DNA of 64,000 nt, from the NCBI GenBank assembly GCA_029876055.1, contig CM056875.1:1488001-1552000 (forward strand), in the 5' to 3' direction. Below are positions 11,184 to 23,061 of this stretch, one piece after another. The position numbers were made by a program, and so were the translations under genes. Under the pieces are notes generated by a model. It was not told the origin of the DNA. It saw only the letters and a program-made list of their open reading frames with translations, and did no database searches. The DNA comes from Madurella fahalii. Taxonomy: Eukaryota > Ascomycota > Sordariomycetes > Sordariales. Position 1 is the stretch's first letter. Every line of letters starts with the position of its first letter.

Positions 11184-12582
11184 TTTGAATGGCGGACGTT
11201 TGGTGGGAGGGTTATACCGTCGTGTTGCGATGACAAATGTGTGTCTGGCTCTGAAAAGTTCATTGTCGGGGGATTTTTTACTGGACATGCAAGCTCCTCC
11301 TTTCCCACCTTGTCGACCTAAGCTACACATTTCTACACACAACCCGAATTTCTTTATCCATCCCCTTTGCGCTCGGATCAGAGAGGCCCTGGATCTCCAA
11401 ACCCCAATGCTGCCTGAGAGCATCCACTGTCACCCACCCAGTGGGTTGCTACGGTCGCATGCATCTTTGACAGACGCGCAAACCTCCCGCTCCGTCGCAG
11501 AATTAGAGTCCACATGTCAACAATCATTCAGCCCCGTCACACAGACGGGACACATCAATCCACCGGCACACTGCCGGGTCGCGGACAAGGTTGTCAACTC
11601 CGCGGAGTGGGAGCCGTCACAGCCGTGCTATGCAGCCCGACCACCGAGGAAGACGGCCTGGGCGAACGAGTCCCTACCGGTGCCGGACAAGCCGCCAGCC
11701 AACCGAGACCCGCATCTAGCAGGCGGCTGCAACTGAGGAGCCCGGAGCAGATCATCCTCTCGACTAAAGATAGCGGTGCGACGATCCAGACGCTGCAGGT
11801 CTCCGTTCTAGCCCTGCCCGAACAACCTCTGCCGGTCACGCGGAACCATCTCGTACAGCTCAGGACCCGCAAAAGCCGCGTGTTCGCTGCAATTCCTTCC
11901 CATTCCCCAAGATTCCCATCTCGCGATCCCTGAATATCTGGATCCCCTATAGCAAACTCCAGAGATAGGGCTCATGATGATCATCGCTGATCCCAGTGCT
12001 GCCTTTATGACGCGTGATGGCCAGAATTTTTTTTTTCCCTCTCAACGATGCGAGTTTGTTGACCGAGCTGACTTGGCAGTTCCAAGAGCCACGGCAACGG
12101 TCTCGAACTCTTCGCCTACATGCTAGCTGCAGCTCCTTCAGAAATACCAAAAATTACGAGTGATTGCTGGGTCGAGAAGGGAGGTGGAACCCCGGGAATT
12201 CTTACCCCTCCAGTGTCGATATCGGTGCTCTCGTGCTGCTGGGCGCGTCTTTTAAGGGGGGGGCTCAACCTCATGACAAGTGACTGTAGCTCCCAACTCT
12301 TCTCATCCGAAACCGTGCCCATCTGTGAATTTGTGCTCCTTGTCTCAATCGGTGCAAGCAGGCGTTCTGCTCATAATTAGCGGTCTTGTTCGACTTCCCT
12401 CCTACCCGTCTTGTGTTTAGCATCGCAAACCTACATAAAGTACACGGTAACCTAGAAAATGTGAGTTAAACCAACCGTGTGCACAAGTGAAGCCTCAGCC
12501 GCTAATTGCCATCTCTCGACCCAGGACATCCCAGGTTGGTGCAATTGTGTGATCACTTCCCCAAGAACATACCGTACTCACC
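11184..12582. other. Intergenic: divergent promoter region of SMN and the FGGY kinase
   Basis: About 1.4 kb between two divergent genes. The long frames here (11185-11736, 11514-11933) overlap the SMN 5' region and look like chance translation. No RNA gene or repeat seen. Confidence 0.4.
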
Positions 12583-14494
12583 ATGCCGCGGCAGGACCAC
12601 TACATCGGCATCGATGTCGGGACAGGCTCGGCACGGGCTTGCATCATAGACGCAACTGGCGAAATCAAGGCGCTCGCAGCTGAGAACATCAAGCTCTGGC
12701 AGCCCGCATCCGGTTACAGCGGCTCACACTATGCATGCCACTCCCCATCCCCCCGTCAAAATATAACCGCCGCTAACCCCACCATCACAGGAGCAATCCA
12801 CCACAGACATCTGGCGCGCCATCTGCACTTGCGTACGCAAAGTCGTAGCCGACTCCAAAGCCAACCCTTCGACAATCAAGGGTATCGGCTTCGACGCGAC
12901 GTGCTCGCTCGCCGTTTTCACGCACGACACGGACGAGCCGGTGCCCGTTACGGGACCGGATTTCGCCAACGATGGCAACGATCGCAATGTGATTCTCTGG
13001 CTCGACCACCGGTCCCTGGCCGAGACGGAGAAGATCAACGCCACCGAGCACAACCTCTTGCGCTACCTCGGCGGCAAGATGAACGTTGAGATGGAGATCC
13101 CCAAGGTGCTCTGGCTCAAGAACAACATGCCGCCCGAGCTGTTTGCCCGGTGCAAGTTCTACGACCTAGCTGACGCACTGACGCACATGGCGACGGGAAG
13201 CGAGACCCGGAGTTTCTGCAGCACGGTCTGCAAGCAGGGATTCGTGCCGGTTGGGGTTGATGGCAGTGTCAAGGGGTGGCAGGAGGACTTCCTCGTCAAG
13301 ATCGGCCTGGGTGATCTGGTAGAGGATGACTTTAAGCGGATGGGAGGAGTCAACGGGGTGGTGAGCCCTTTTCCTTTTCTTTGCGAGTTGGACTTTCCTT
13401 GTCGCCGAGCCGTTGGCTGACTGAGTACACAGAATGGCAGATTCCTAAGCGCCGGCGAGCTCGTCGGTGGCTTATCGGAGAAGGCGGCCAAGGAGTTCGG
13501 GCTCCCGGCGGGCATCGCAATCGGCAGCGGTGTAATCGATGCGTATGCCGGCTGGATCGGCACGGTGGGTGCCAAGGTCAAGCTGAGCAAAGACCATCTC
13601 GACGACACGGTAGCAGCCAACGATGTCTCGCAGGCCTTCACCCGGCTCGCCTCGGTCGCTGGAACGTCAACCTGCCATCTGGCCATGTCTAGGGAGCCCG
13701 TCTTCGTACCCGGCGTCTGGGGCCCCTACCGAGATGTACTGATCCCCGACTTCTGGATGGCTGAGGGCGGTCAGTCGGCGACCGGAGAGCTCATGCGCCA
13801 CATGCTGGAGACGCACGCGGCGTATGACGATACGGTAAAAGAGGCCCAGGCAGCAGGCAAGAACATCTATGACTTCCTGAACGACCACCTCAGATTCCTC
13901 GCCGAGAAGGAAAAAGCGCCGTCCATCTCGTACATTGTCCGGCATTACTTCTTCTACGGCGACCTGTGGGGCAACCGGTCGCCCATCGCCGACCCCAACA
14001 TGCGCGGCGCAATCATCGGCATGAGCAGCGACAAGAGCAAGGACGGCATGGCGCTCCTGTACTACTCAACGATGGAGTTCATCGCGCTCCAGACGCGCCA
14101 GATCGTCGAGACGATGAATAAGGCCGGGCATGGTATCCTCAGCATCTTCATGTCGGGCAGCCAGTGCCAGAACGAGATCCTGATGGACCTCATCGCAACG
14201 GCGTGCGATATGCCGGTGCTAATCCCCCGCTACGTCAACGCGGCCGTGGTACACGGCGCAGCGATGCTGGGCGCCAAGGCGGCAAGCGCAAAGGAGGACG
14301 GAACGACGGAGCCGCTATGGAACATCATGGACCGGATGAGCAAGCCGGGCAAGGTGGTATGGTCGCGCGGTGATCCGGCCGAGAAGACGCTGCTGGATGC
14401 CAAGTACGAGATCTTTCTGGACCAGTGCCGGACGCAGCAGGAATACAGAAAGAAGATCGATGAGGCGCTGAAAGGTTCTTCGCTGGAGGGTTAA
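12583..14494 (+). CDS. FGGY-family pentulose kinase (D-ribulokinase-like)
   Basis: FGGY kinases phosphorylate sugars with ATP. This one resembles the yeast YDR109C / human FGGY branch, whose human member acts on D-ribulose. Three exons give 593 residues: 12583-12732, 12791-13360 and 13433-14494. The N-terminal fold begins HYIGIDVGTGSARACIID, the phosphate-1 loop. WLDHRS, GSGVIDAYAGWIGT, AGTSTCHLAMS and WMAEGGQSATGE follow, and the C-terminal signature is SGSQCQNEILMDLIA. Intron 2 is a normal GTGAGC...CAG. Intron 1 appears to be a GC-AG intron of 58 nt (GCATGC...CACAG, with a CGCTAAC branch site): only this join gives an in-frame GSHY/EQSTTDIW junction. The substrate is inferred from family membership. 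Confidence 0.85.
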
Positions 14495-15074
14495 ACCCCC
14501 TAAAGGTCATTGAGCAGCGGGTGAATGCTTGATATGCGTTTGATGATTGAGCTTTCGTTCTTTTAAGGGGCACAAACGGAGGGCAGGATATATTTATAAT
14601 AGTCATTGAATCCCCCTACACATGGCGGTAGTAATGAAGCTTTGAATTCCGGCAACTTGTTCATGATGGACCACACGCAGATCCTTCCGGCCTTGCCCAC
14701 AAACCTGATACAGCCGTGTTGAATGTTGATCAAAGCCCGTGTGAAATGTCCAGGGATTGCATTGGCCGGGAAACGGCAGGGCTCTCTGTCGGGCACTGTG
14801 TGGCCCAAGCTTCCAGCCAAGGATTGTTACTAAATGTAACATTAGTAGCTTTGCCGGCCGCCCCCACCCTTTCCCAAGCAGGCGCGTTCAAGGCTTTGGG
14901 GCATCTGACCAAACGTTTAATAAAAAAAAAATAAAATAAAAAACCAGATTCAAGCTCCAGAACGCAGAAATCCCGCCAACCTCCCGCAAACGCGTCAAAT
15001 TGTACGCGTCGCATTTTCGTTGACGAGCGGAGACGTTTGGTGCTGGTGATAACCGCCAAACAATTACAGTGGTC
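14495..15074. other. Intergenic between the FGGY kinase and NIC96
   Basis: 580 bp. Includes an A-rich run (TAAAAAAAAAATAAAATAAAAAAC) at about 14920-14943, shortly upstream of the NIC96 start; it could be promoter or 3'-end sequence. No gene. Confidence 0.4.
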
Positions 15075-18000
15075 ATGTCTCTTTTCGGCGCGGGTAAGGG
15101 AACGCCGGGGACGGCAACGTCAACAGGGAGCTTGGGCGGCTCGACGCTATTTGGCAACACTGGAACGACCACGCCGGCAGCCGGCGCTGGCAGCAGCATT
15201 TTCGGCTCGACAACGACAGGGAGCTCGCTCTTCAACAAGCCAGCAGCAGGCGCGACGACGACCCCCACCCAACAACAGCCTTCGACCGGCTTCGGTTCCT
15301 CTCTGTTTGGCACCTCGACGACCACACCGAAGCAGTCTCTGTTTGGGAATCTCCAAGCGGGAGGCGGGGGAGGCGGAGGAGGAACCAACGCACAGTCCAG
15401 CCTCTTCCCCAGCTTATCCGGGGCCTCGACTACGACCACCACACAAGCGCCGGGAGCATCGTTCCTCTCCTCGACCAACCCCATCGGGGGCGGCCTCAAC
15501 CTGAACTCCGGGTTCGGAAACCTAGGCAACAGCGCTGCCGGCACCCAGAATAATGCCGCGTCGACAAACCAACAACAAGCCCCGCTGTCGGGTGCGCTCC
15601 CCACAGGCGCCCTCTTCGACAGCCTCCTCCAAAAGAACAAGAAGCAAGCCGAAGGCGAAACCGCCCTAGGCGAGCTCCCTTCCCTCCAGCTCGGCCTAGG
15701 CGACCTCCGTCAACGCCTCAAGAAGCTCGGCCCATCCCAGGACCGACCCCTCGAGCACGGCAAAGCGCACTACTTCCTGGCGGCGTCGGGCGTAGACCCC
15801 GGCGCGGCCGTGCGCGATCTCGGCGCGTTCGGCTTGCAGGCCCGGGCGGAGCGGGGCGCAACCCCCGGTACAACCGGGTTTGGTGTGGGCGCCGGCGAGG
15901 TGGATGTCGAGACGTACCTCTCGAACCTGCAGACCAAGACCACGCTGAGCATGATTGCGGACGGCTTAGAGCGGTCGGTGCGGGATTTCGATTCGTTCTT
16001 AGAGGAGAACGTCACGATGGAATGGGAGGAGCAGCGGAAGAGAATCTATCAACATTTTGGTATCAAGCCGAGGGAAGACGGTGGTGGCGGTGCCGCTGCG
16101 GCGCCTCGGGCGTCAACGCCGGCCAAGGAGGGCCAGGGCACCTTTGGAAGGTCGAAGCGTAAGGGAACCCAGCCAGTGGGTGGGGAACGGGCGACGCAGA
16201 GGATGAGTGTGCTGGGCCGGTCGGCGATGCAAAGGTCTGTGATCGGGACGCCGAGCCGGATTGGAACGCACGCACCCGAGTTTGCAGATGTGGAGGCTAG
16301 CAAGGGCACGACTGCGTCACCGAGCGGTGTGTCGATGGATGACCGGTTCTTGCGCGAGAAGCAGGGCAAGCTGGCGGAGAAGATCCACGAGTTTAACGAC
16401 GCCCGGCAGCGGGGGCTACCTTTCTATATCTGCCGCGACATGGCCGACTTGGAATCCAAGACGGGAGATCGCCACGCGCAGTACATTGTCCAGGCTTACC
16501 AGGCGGTCATGGAGATTGTTGGGGAGAACCCCGACGCCGAGGAGGCGCCCCGGGAGCGGCAGTTTGCTAAGCTGTACCTGGATCCTAACGCCCAATCCGC
16601 CAGCGCGATAGCGATGCGGAAGCAGATCCTGAAGGGCGCCAATTCCTTCCTGGAGAAGCAGTTCTGGAATGAGGTCAACTCGCTCATCGCGAAGTACCCG
16701 CAGGACGCCAATCTGGGAGGGCTGCCCGATGTGGTCAGCAAGACGAAGGCGTACATCCGGCTCCGCTACGCCCGGAAGACGCTGGTCCCCGACGGCGTCG
16801 ACTTGCAGCAGGCGAACGGCGAGTACATCTGGGCTATTGTGTTTTACCTGCTGCGGGCGGGTTTCGTGAACGAGGCGGCCCAGTACGTCAACAGCAACCA
16901 GAACCACTTCCGCAGTATCGACCGGACGTTTTCGGGCTACATCAACAGCTACGCCTCGAGCGAGGAGCGCCGGCTTAAGAGGCAAATGCAGGACAGGTGC
17001 ACGAGCGAGTACAACCAGCGCATTCGCAACGCGCCGGACGGCTCTATCGACCCGTTCCGCATGGCGTGCTACAAGATCATCGGCCGCTGCGACCTGAGCA
17101 ATCGGAGTCTGGACCGGCTCCAAACCGATGTCAACGACTGGATCTGGCTGCAGTTCAACCTCGCTCGCGAGACGGACCGTTCTCTGGAGCTGGCGGGCGA
17201 GTCGTACGGCCTGAACGAGGTCCAGGCGAGCATCCGCGAGGTTGGCCTCAAGCACTTCGCAAAGTCTCCGGCCGAGGACGTCAACGGCCAGTTTGGCATG
17301 TTCTTCTACATGCAGGTGCTCTCGGGCATGTTCGAGCAGGCGATTGCCTACCTGTACCCCTTCTCCTACGTCGACGCGGTCCACTTTGCCATCGCTCTCA
17401 CGTACTACGGATTGCTGCGCCCGGCGGACGCGCAGTCGGCCGCCAACGAGCTGCTGTCGCACAACACGCGCAACCTGCCGCAGATCAACTTTGGCCGCAT
17501 GCTCGGCTACTACACGCGCGACTTCCGGGCCGCGAACGCGGCGGCGGCGGTCGACTACCTGGTGTTCATCTGCCTGAACGCCGATGAGGCGGGCGGACAG
17601 CAGCAGGCGGCGCTCTGCCACGAGGCGCTGCGCGAATTGGTGCTCGAGTCGCGCGAGTTCAGCCGGCTCATCGGCGACATCAAACCCGACGGGCAGCGCA
17701 TCAAGGGCGTCATCGAGGAGCGCGGCCCGCTGATCGCGCTGGGTCAGGAGGACGACTTTATCCGGACCATCACGCTGCAGGCGGCCAGCTTTGCCGACGA
17801 CAACGGGCGCACCACGGACGCGGTGCTGCTGTTCCACCTGGCCGGCGACTACGATACGGTCGTGTCCATCGTCAGCCGGGCGCTGAGCGAGGCCGTCTCG
17901 CTCGAGATTGGCGAGGACCCTATGAAGCTCGTGCCGGTAAAGCCGCGGGTTGAGGGCGATGGCACCAAGCCTGAGGCGCAGCCCGGCAGCAGTTTAAGTC

Positions 18001-18563
18001 TGGCGGCCATCGACGACCCCGTCGAGCTGGCCAAGACGATGATGGGCATGTATGAGAGAGATCACATGTTCTGGCAGAAGATCAGGGACCCGAACCGGGT
18101 GGCGTGCACGGTGTTGCTGCAGATGAGCGATATCAAGAGCCTGGTTGAGGCGGGCAAGTGGCCGCAGTGCTTGGATGTGAGTCTACGTCTTTTTGGCCGA
18201 GTTTCCTTCTTTTCTTGGGTGCGGTGCTAACATCAACTACAGCGGATCCGGGCTCTGGAAATCCTGCCCCTCACGGCGCGGGGAGACCCGAGCGTGGTCC
18301 GCAGCTACGCGGCGCGCTTCTCGAGCCTGCCGCAGCCTGTGGCCATCAACGTGCCCAACCTGCTGCTGTGGACCATCGTCTGCTGCACCAAGCAGCGCGA
18401 GAGGCTGATGAATGGCCAGTTCAGCGGGAACGAGTCGACGGCGCGGCTGATGATTGAGGAGCTCAAGCAGATGAGCATCGACTTGACGGCGTATACGAGC
18501 CAGCTGCGCTACCGGCTGCCGCCGCACCTGCACGAGGCGTTGGCGAGGGCCTCGGCGGATTGA
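15075..18563 (+). CDS. NIC96: Nucleoporin NIC96 / Nup93
   Basis: Inner-ring scaffold nucleoporin that anchors the Nsp1-Nup57-Nup49 channel complex. Two exons, 15075-18176 and 18243-18563, with a GTGAGT...CTACAG intron, give 1140 residues. The start MSLFGAGKGTPG is the ATG at 15075. Residues 1-170 are Gly/Ser/Thr-rich with SLFG, STLFGN, SSIFGS and SSLFGT motifs. LFDSLLQKNKKQAEG then begins the short linear motifs that bind partner nucleoporins. From about residue 280 the sequence is the alpha-helical Nic96 solenoid, including QFWNEVNSLIAKYP and AYIRLRYARKTLVPDG. The C-terminal exon completes the last helices (SIDLTAYTSQLRYRLP). The length is close to that of filamentous fungal Nic96 proteins. 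Family assignment is firm. Confidence 0.93.
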
Positions 18564-19092
18564 GTCGGATGGGGTTCATTTACAAGGGGGTGATGGAGTG
18601 TGGGATGTTGTTTGTTAATGCCCTGTAGACACAAAGCAGAGATTACATGCACGGTAGATTTTGGGTGTGGGAATGTTGTTGGTCGTGTTTGGCCTGTCCC
18701 TAGATCTAGTCTGTAGTAGATCCCCTGAAGACGAGGTGTTGCGGCAAACGGGTGGGTCTCGCCCCTCCTCAACTCAGCGCTGGCCCAGGAAGCTGCGCTG
18801 AGCTCGGATCGCAACGAGATCAGGCCCCCGCAACCCCCCCTCTGGTGGCCCTCTTTTTTAGTCGTCTTGCACATGACTCGGTGACATTGGCGCTGTTTCA
18901 GCGACTGAATCGCATCTTCCCTTCTGTTGGCAATTTTCGCTCCGCCTTTCCGAACCGCTGACGCGCCGGGACACGGCTTACCTCGCACACGGAACAAGGG
19001 GGAGAGCGGAGGGGGTCAGCAGCTGCTGCCCAACGGTTGGGTACCCTGGCAGGAAATAGTTATTCGGCTATCGGGGCTCGCATCCCAGACCC
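18564..19092. other. Intergenic between NIC96 and the bZIP gene
   Basis: 529 bp containing the NIC96 3' UTR and the promoter of the bZIP gene. No other feature seen. Confidence 0.4.
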
Positions 19093-20986
19093 ATGGCGTC
19101 TCCCTTTTCGGTCGACGGCGGGACTCCAAACGATGCGCTCGGTGATGTCGTCCAATCCCCGCAACCATCCGCCGACATTGCATCAACCGTAGGCGGGCTC
19201 GGACTAGATGGCACCGAGGCAGGGGGCCGGACGCGCCAGCAGCAGCAGCAGCAGCAGCAGCAGTCAGAGTCCCGCGGTGGTACCCCAAGCAGTAATACCA
19301 CGGCTACCGATGCCGGCAGCAACGCTACCAAGAAGCGCAAGACCGGGCCCGGGTCGCGCGGGGTGGCCAACCTCACGCCGGAGCAGCTAGCCAAGAAGCG
19401 GGCTAACGGTAAGTGGAGACGATGGCCCGACGCGGGTCAGACTCGTGGACACAAGGATTCCGGAGGAGTGGACCGGGACCCGGGCCGGGGCTGACAGGCA
19501 CGCAGACCGTGAGGCGCAGCGCGCCATCCGCGAACGGCAGCGTCTGCGGACCGAACACTACGAGCGCGAGATCCGCGAGCTCAAGTCGCAGCAGCCCTAT
19601 CTGGAGCTGCAGGCCGCCCTGCGCCAGAAGGAAGCCGTCGAGGCCGAGCTCGCAGATGTGAAGAGATGCCTGTCGGCCATCATGGCCATGATTCAGCCCA
19701 TACTTGCCAGACCCGGTAGGCCCGTCCCTTTCGCCTCAATATGCTGGACAAGCTTAGGGGCTGAGACAATGTGTCGTGCAGTCGAGTCACCTGGCCAGCC
19801 GCATCCGCCGGCGCACCTGGCGTCGGCACCACCGACCCACAACACTACCGGGTCGACGCCGGTTAGCGCCGCCTCCCCGGCCTCCGTCGGGACTCACGGA
19901 CGGTGGCAAAGCAGTCTCTCCCCTGTCATGCCTTCGATAGGCATGGACGGGCCGCCCCTAGCATCCCCGCACACGGCATTGATGTTCAACCAACAGCGAC
20001 ATGACCTCATCCATGGCCTGGACCTGGGCTCGGACCGGCTAGGGCTCGAGTTCCTGCTCGACCAAAACCAAAAGATCGCCAGGATCCAAAACGGCATCAA
20101 CGGCGCCCAGGACTCGCCCCAGTACCGACACGTGCCCATGAAGCACGACTGGACCGGCATCTCCATGATGTCCACCTTCCCTGCCCCGCCCCAGACGCAG
20201 CAGCCGACGCAATCCCCCATCTACACCCCGACCAGCCTGCCTGCGGCTAGCATCCCGCCGTCCTCGGTCCCCTTCACCTCGCTACCCACCGGCGTAGCCG
20301 GCGGCGGCCCGGAAACCATACCCATCTCCGCCATCCTTCCCAAGAACTCGCGCCCAACCTGCCCCCTGGACTCCCTCCTCCTCGACTTCCTCTCCGAGCG
20401 CCGGCAGCGCGCCGCCGAGGGGCTCTCGCCGACCGAGATCCTGGGGCCCCGCTACCCCTCCGTCTCGTCGCTCCTCAACCCGTCCGTGTCGGTCTACTCG
20501 CACCCCCTGTCCAAGGTCTTCACCGACATCCTGGCGCGCTTCCCGGACCTCTCGGCCCTCCCCGAGCGCGTGGCCGTGCTCTACCTCATGTTCCTGCTCA
20601 TGCGCTGGCAGGTGTCGCCCACCCACGAGAACTACCTGCGCCTGCCCGACTGGTTCCGCCCCGTCCCCGTGCAGACCAACAAGGAGCACCCGGCGTGGAT
20701 CGACCACATCCCGTTCCCACGGATGCGGGAGAAGCTGGTGAGCGACTACGAGCCGGGCGACTTCCCGTTTGATAACTTTTTTATTCCCTTTACCTCGACG
20801 CTGTGTGTCAATTGGCCGTATGAGGACGTTGATGTGCTGCTGGCCAGTCCGGCCGGGGACGAGCTGATGATTAATCCTGTTTTTGAGCGGCATTTGCGGA
20901 GGTTGGAGAGCTGGACTTTGGGACCGGCGTTTGAGAGGGCATTTCCCGGATTGGTGGGGTGTTACAGGTTGAAAAGGGAGAATTAA
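19093..20986 (+). CDS. bZIP transcription factor with DUF3425 domain
   Basis: Probable nuclear DNA-binding protein of 576 residues. Three exons: 19093-19408, 19506-19715 and 19782-20986. The basic region spans the first intron: TPEQLAKKRAN then DREAQRAIRERQR. A short heptad region (LKSQQPYLELQAALRQKEA) serves as the zipper. The middle is Pro/Ser/Thr-rich. The C-terminal 200 residues match the DUF3425 type: CPLDSLLLDFLSERRQ, FLLMRWQVSPTHENYLRLPD, and MREKLVSDYEPGDFPFDNFF. Such proteins are common in filamentous fungi; most have no assigned targets. Nine CAG codons at 19237-19263 give a poly-Gln run. The second intron (66 nt, GTAGGC...GTGCAG) contains no stop and is a multiple of three, so retention would add 22 residues. 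Confidence 0.85.
19237..19263 (+). repeat. CAG trinucleotide run (9 copies) inside the bZIP gene
   Basis: Nine consecutive CAG codons encode poly-glutamine just upstream of the DNA-binding region. A pure microsatellite likely to vary between strains. Confidence 0.95.
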
Positions 20987-21244
20987 AGGGGGGTATACTA
21001 GAATGGCAATCGGAGCTGGGTGGTTGGACGGGATACGGAAAAGAAACAAATAGGGATTCGCTCACGCATACGTTGGCAGGTATATCATGCATAGCGGTAA
21101 CAACGGTATCATCGGCGTAGAGACTGTAAAGGGGGAAAAAAGAAAAAAAAGGCAATAAATCGGTGTCTCATGTTGTTGCGGTCCCAACAAACTTTGATCT
21201 GAGGCCGGCCTTTTTCAGCCCCATATTTACCTCATCCTCTCGTT

Positions 21245-23061
21245 TCACTCACCCTCGCCCGCGGAGAAGGAATACTTGGTCACGCAGAGTCCCTCGCCAA
21301 CAAACAAACTCGGATGCCTATCCCCAGAAAAGGCCGACCACATCAGGCTCTTCACCACCCCCGGCGCTCGAATCATGTCCACGTCCCCCGCCGCTATCCT
21401 GTTTCCATCCCTGAGCGAGTACACGCCCACCGTCTGGTCGTCGTGTGCCGCCGCCACCAGGCCCCTGCCGTAACCTCCCTCAGTGAGCACGTCCAGTCCG
21501 ATCTTGATGTGCGCCTCGTTCTGGTAGGGAGGGAACTCGAGCACCGGCTTCGTCGCGTTGGCACCCCAATCCAGCCGGGGCCCGCCATCTAACGGATCGA
21601 GCGGCTTCTTGTGCTCGCGCAAGAAGCGGACATCGTAGAGACACATCTTGCTCCGCGGCCCGGCGGCGAGGACCTCGTAGTCGCCCACCGATTTGACGTG
21701 TGCCACGCTGCTGGCGTGGCGGAACGTGTTGGCCTGCACGGTCCAGCTTGTGGGCGCCGTGCGCAGGTCGAGGACGCAGACTTCGCTTGATCGGGTGCCC
21801 GCGAGGATGACCTCGGCGGGGTTCTGGGCGAGAAAGTCGACCGCGAGGACGTCGGCCTGCCAAGGGAGGACGTCTTTGTCACGGCCGCCCTTCCGGTGCT
21901 TGTGTTTGTGCTTGGGACGAAGGGGGCGTGGTGTTTGCGGGTGTGATAGCGGCGGATTAAATGGCGGTGGAGGTGCGAGGAAGGACAGCTTGTCGTCTTG
22001 GAGGCTGGCCACGCCCCGCTCGGTGCCGAGTATGCAGGTCAGTCGCGAGGTCGAGGTTGGTGCGGGCTGGCAGGAGTGGATGGTGCTGAGTACACCATTC
22101 CCTGGAAGCACAAAATGGTTACGAGGCGACCCGAGCTCGTTGTCTGCTAGCGTAGTTCGGTTTGTTAGCAGTGTTTTGCGCAGATCCATGGTACATCTCG
22201 GATGATGGAGGGTAATGGACATATGAGACATGCCGTCTTCCAACACCCACCCCGGGCCAAGGTCACCCGAGCTCGAAGATCGAGGCGAAAAGGACCTGAC
22301 AACCATCCCGATCCCCATAACTCGGTATCCCATGAACATCCTGTGTGACTGTTCGTGAAACTTGAGCCACGAAACGCTCGACTGCGGGTGGTATGTCTTC
22401 GGCATGAGAGGGATACCAGGATACCGTTGGGCAGCGTACTCGAGATTGATCCTGCCCAGGTCAGCAGCCGTCGGAAGTAGCCTCATCGCCGCAAACCTCC
22501 ACACAGACTTACCTGTCATCCCGATCACGCGGGACATATGAGCACGACAACCCTGTATGGTCGGCCCCCGCGTACGCCACACCAATTCCGCTCCGCCCAT
22601 TGCCGCCCCCTATCCACAAGGCCGATACGGTCTCGTCCGTGTCCCTCAACTCCGGCCAAGGCCGCCAGCCTCCCTTGTGCCTCAAACCTCCAGCCCAGGC
22701 CTTCACCGGCGCCTCCGTTCCCCCCAACTCAATCCCAGCCTCCCTCGCTAGCATCGCTCCTGAGAGCGGCGCACGCCACACCGGAGCTCTCTTTACCCTC
22801 CGCTGGTTCCTCCGCAGCCTCTCTTGCCTTGCAGCATCCTTCTTCTCCTCAACCGTGCGGCGCTTGACGTTCCGCGACGCCCAAGCCGCGCCCGCTGGCG
22901 CAGTCCGGTCATTCTCAATGCGGAAGTATTTGCGCTTGACGCTGTCTGGATCCGGGCGGCGGTTAGTTAGCTCCTGACCCAACCCAAGCGGTGGAGGAAC
23001 GGGGGGGTGGGTGGGACAAGACGAACGAACCGTAATAATAGCCGGGGATCTCTCGCTGCAT
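21245..23061 (-). CDS. WD40 protein, DCAF4-like
   Basis: Three exons give 556 residues: 23061-23031, 22945-22513 and 22451-21245, with GT-AG introns at phases 1 and 2. The N-terminus MQREIPGYYYDSVKRKYFRI, split over the first intron, matches the opening of DCAF4/WDR21, a substrate-receptor family of CUL4-DDB1 ubiquitin ligases. A basic coiled stretch follows (VEEKKDAARQERLRRNQRR). The C-terminal half has weak WD-like blades: ADVLAVDFLAQNPAEVILAG, SEVCVLDLRTAPTSW, SVAHVKSVGDYEVLAAG and LVAAAHDDQTVGVYSL. The gene is convergent with the bZIP gene, with only 258 bp between stop codons. Ubiquitin-ligase function is inferred from the family and is not visible in the sequence. Confidence 0.78.

Noticed and set aside
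16416..17837. Long minus-strand frame (473 codons) opposite NIC96
   Set aside because: Shadow of the GC-rich NIC96 coding sequence; composition is Arg/Val/Leu-rich with no family match.
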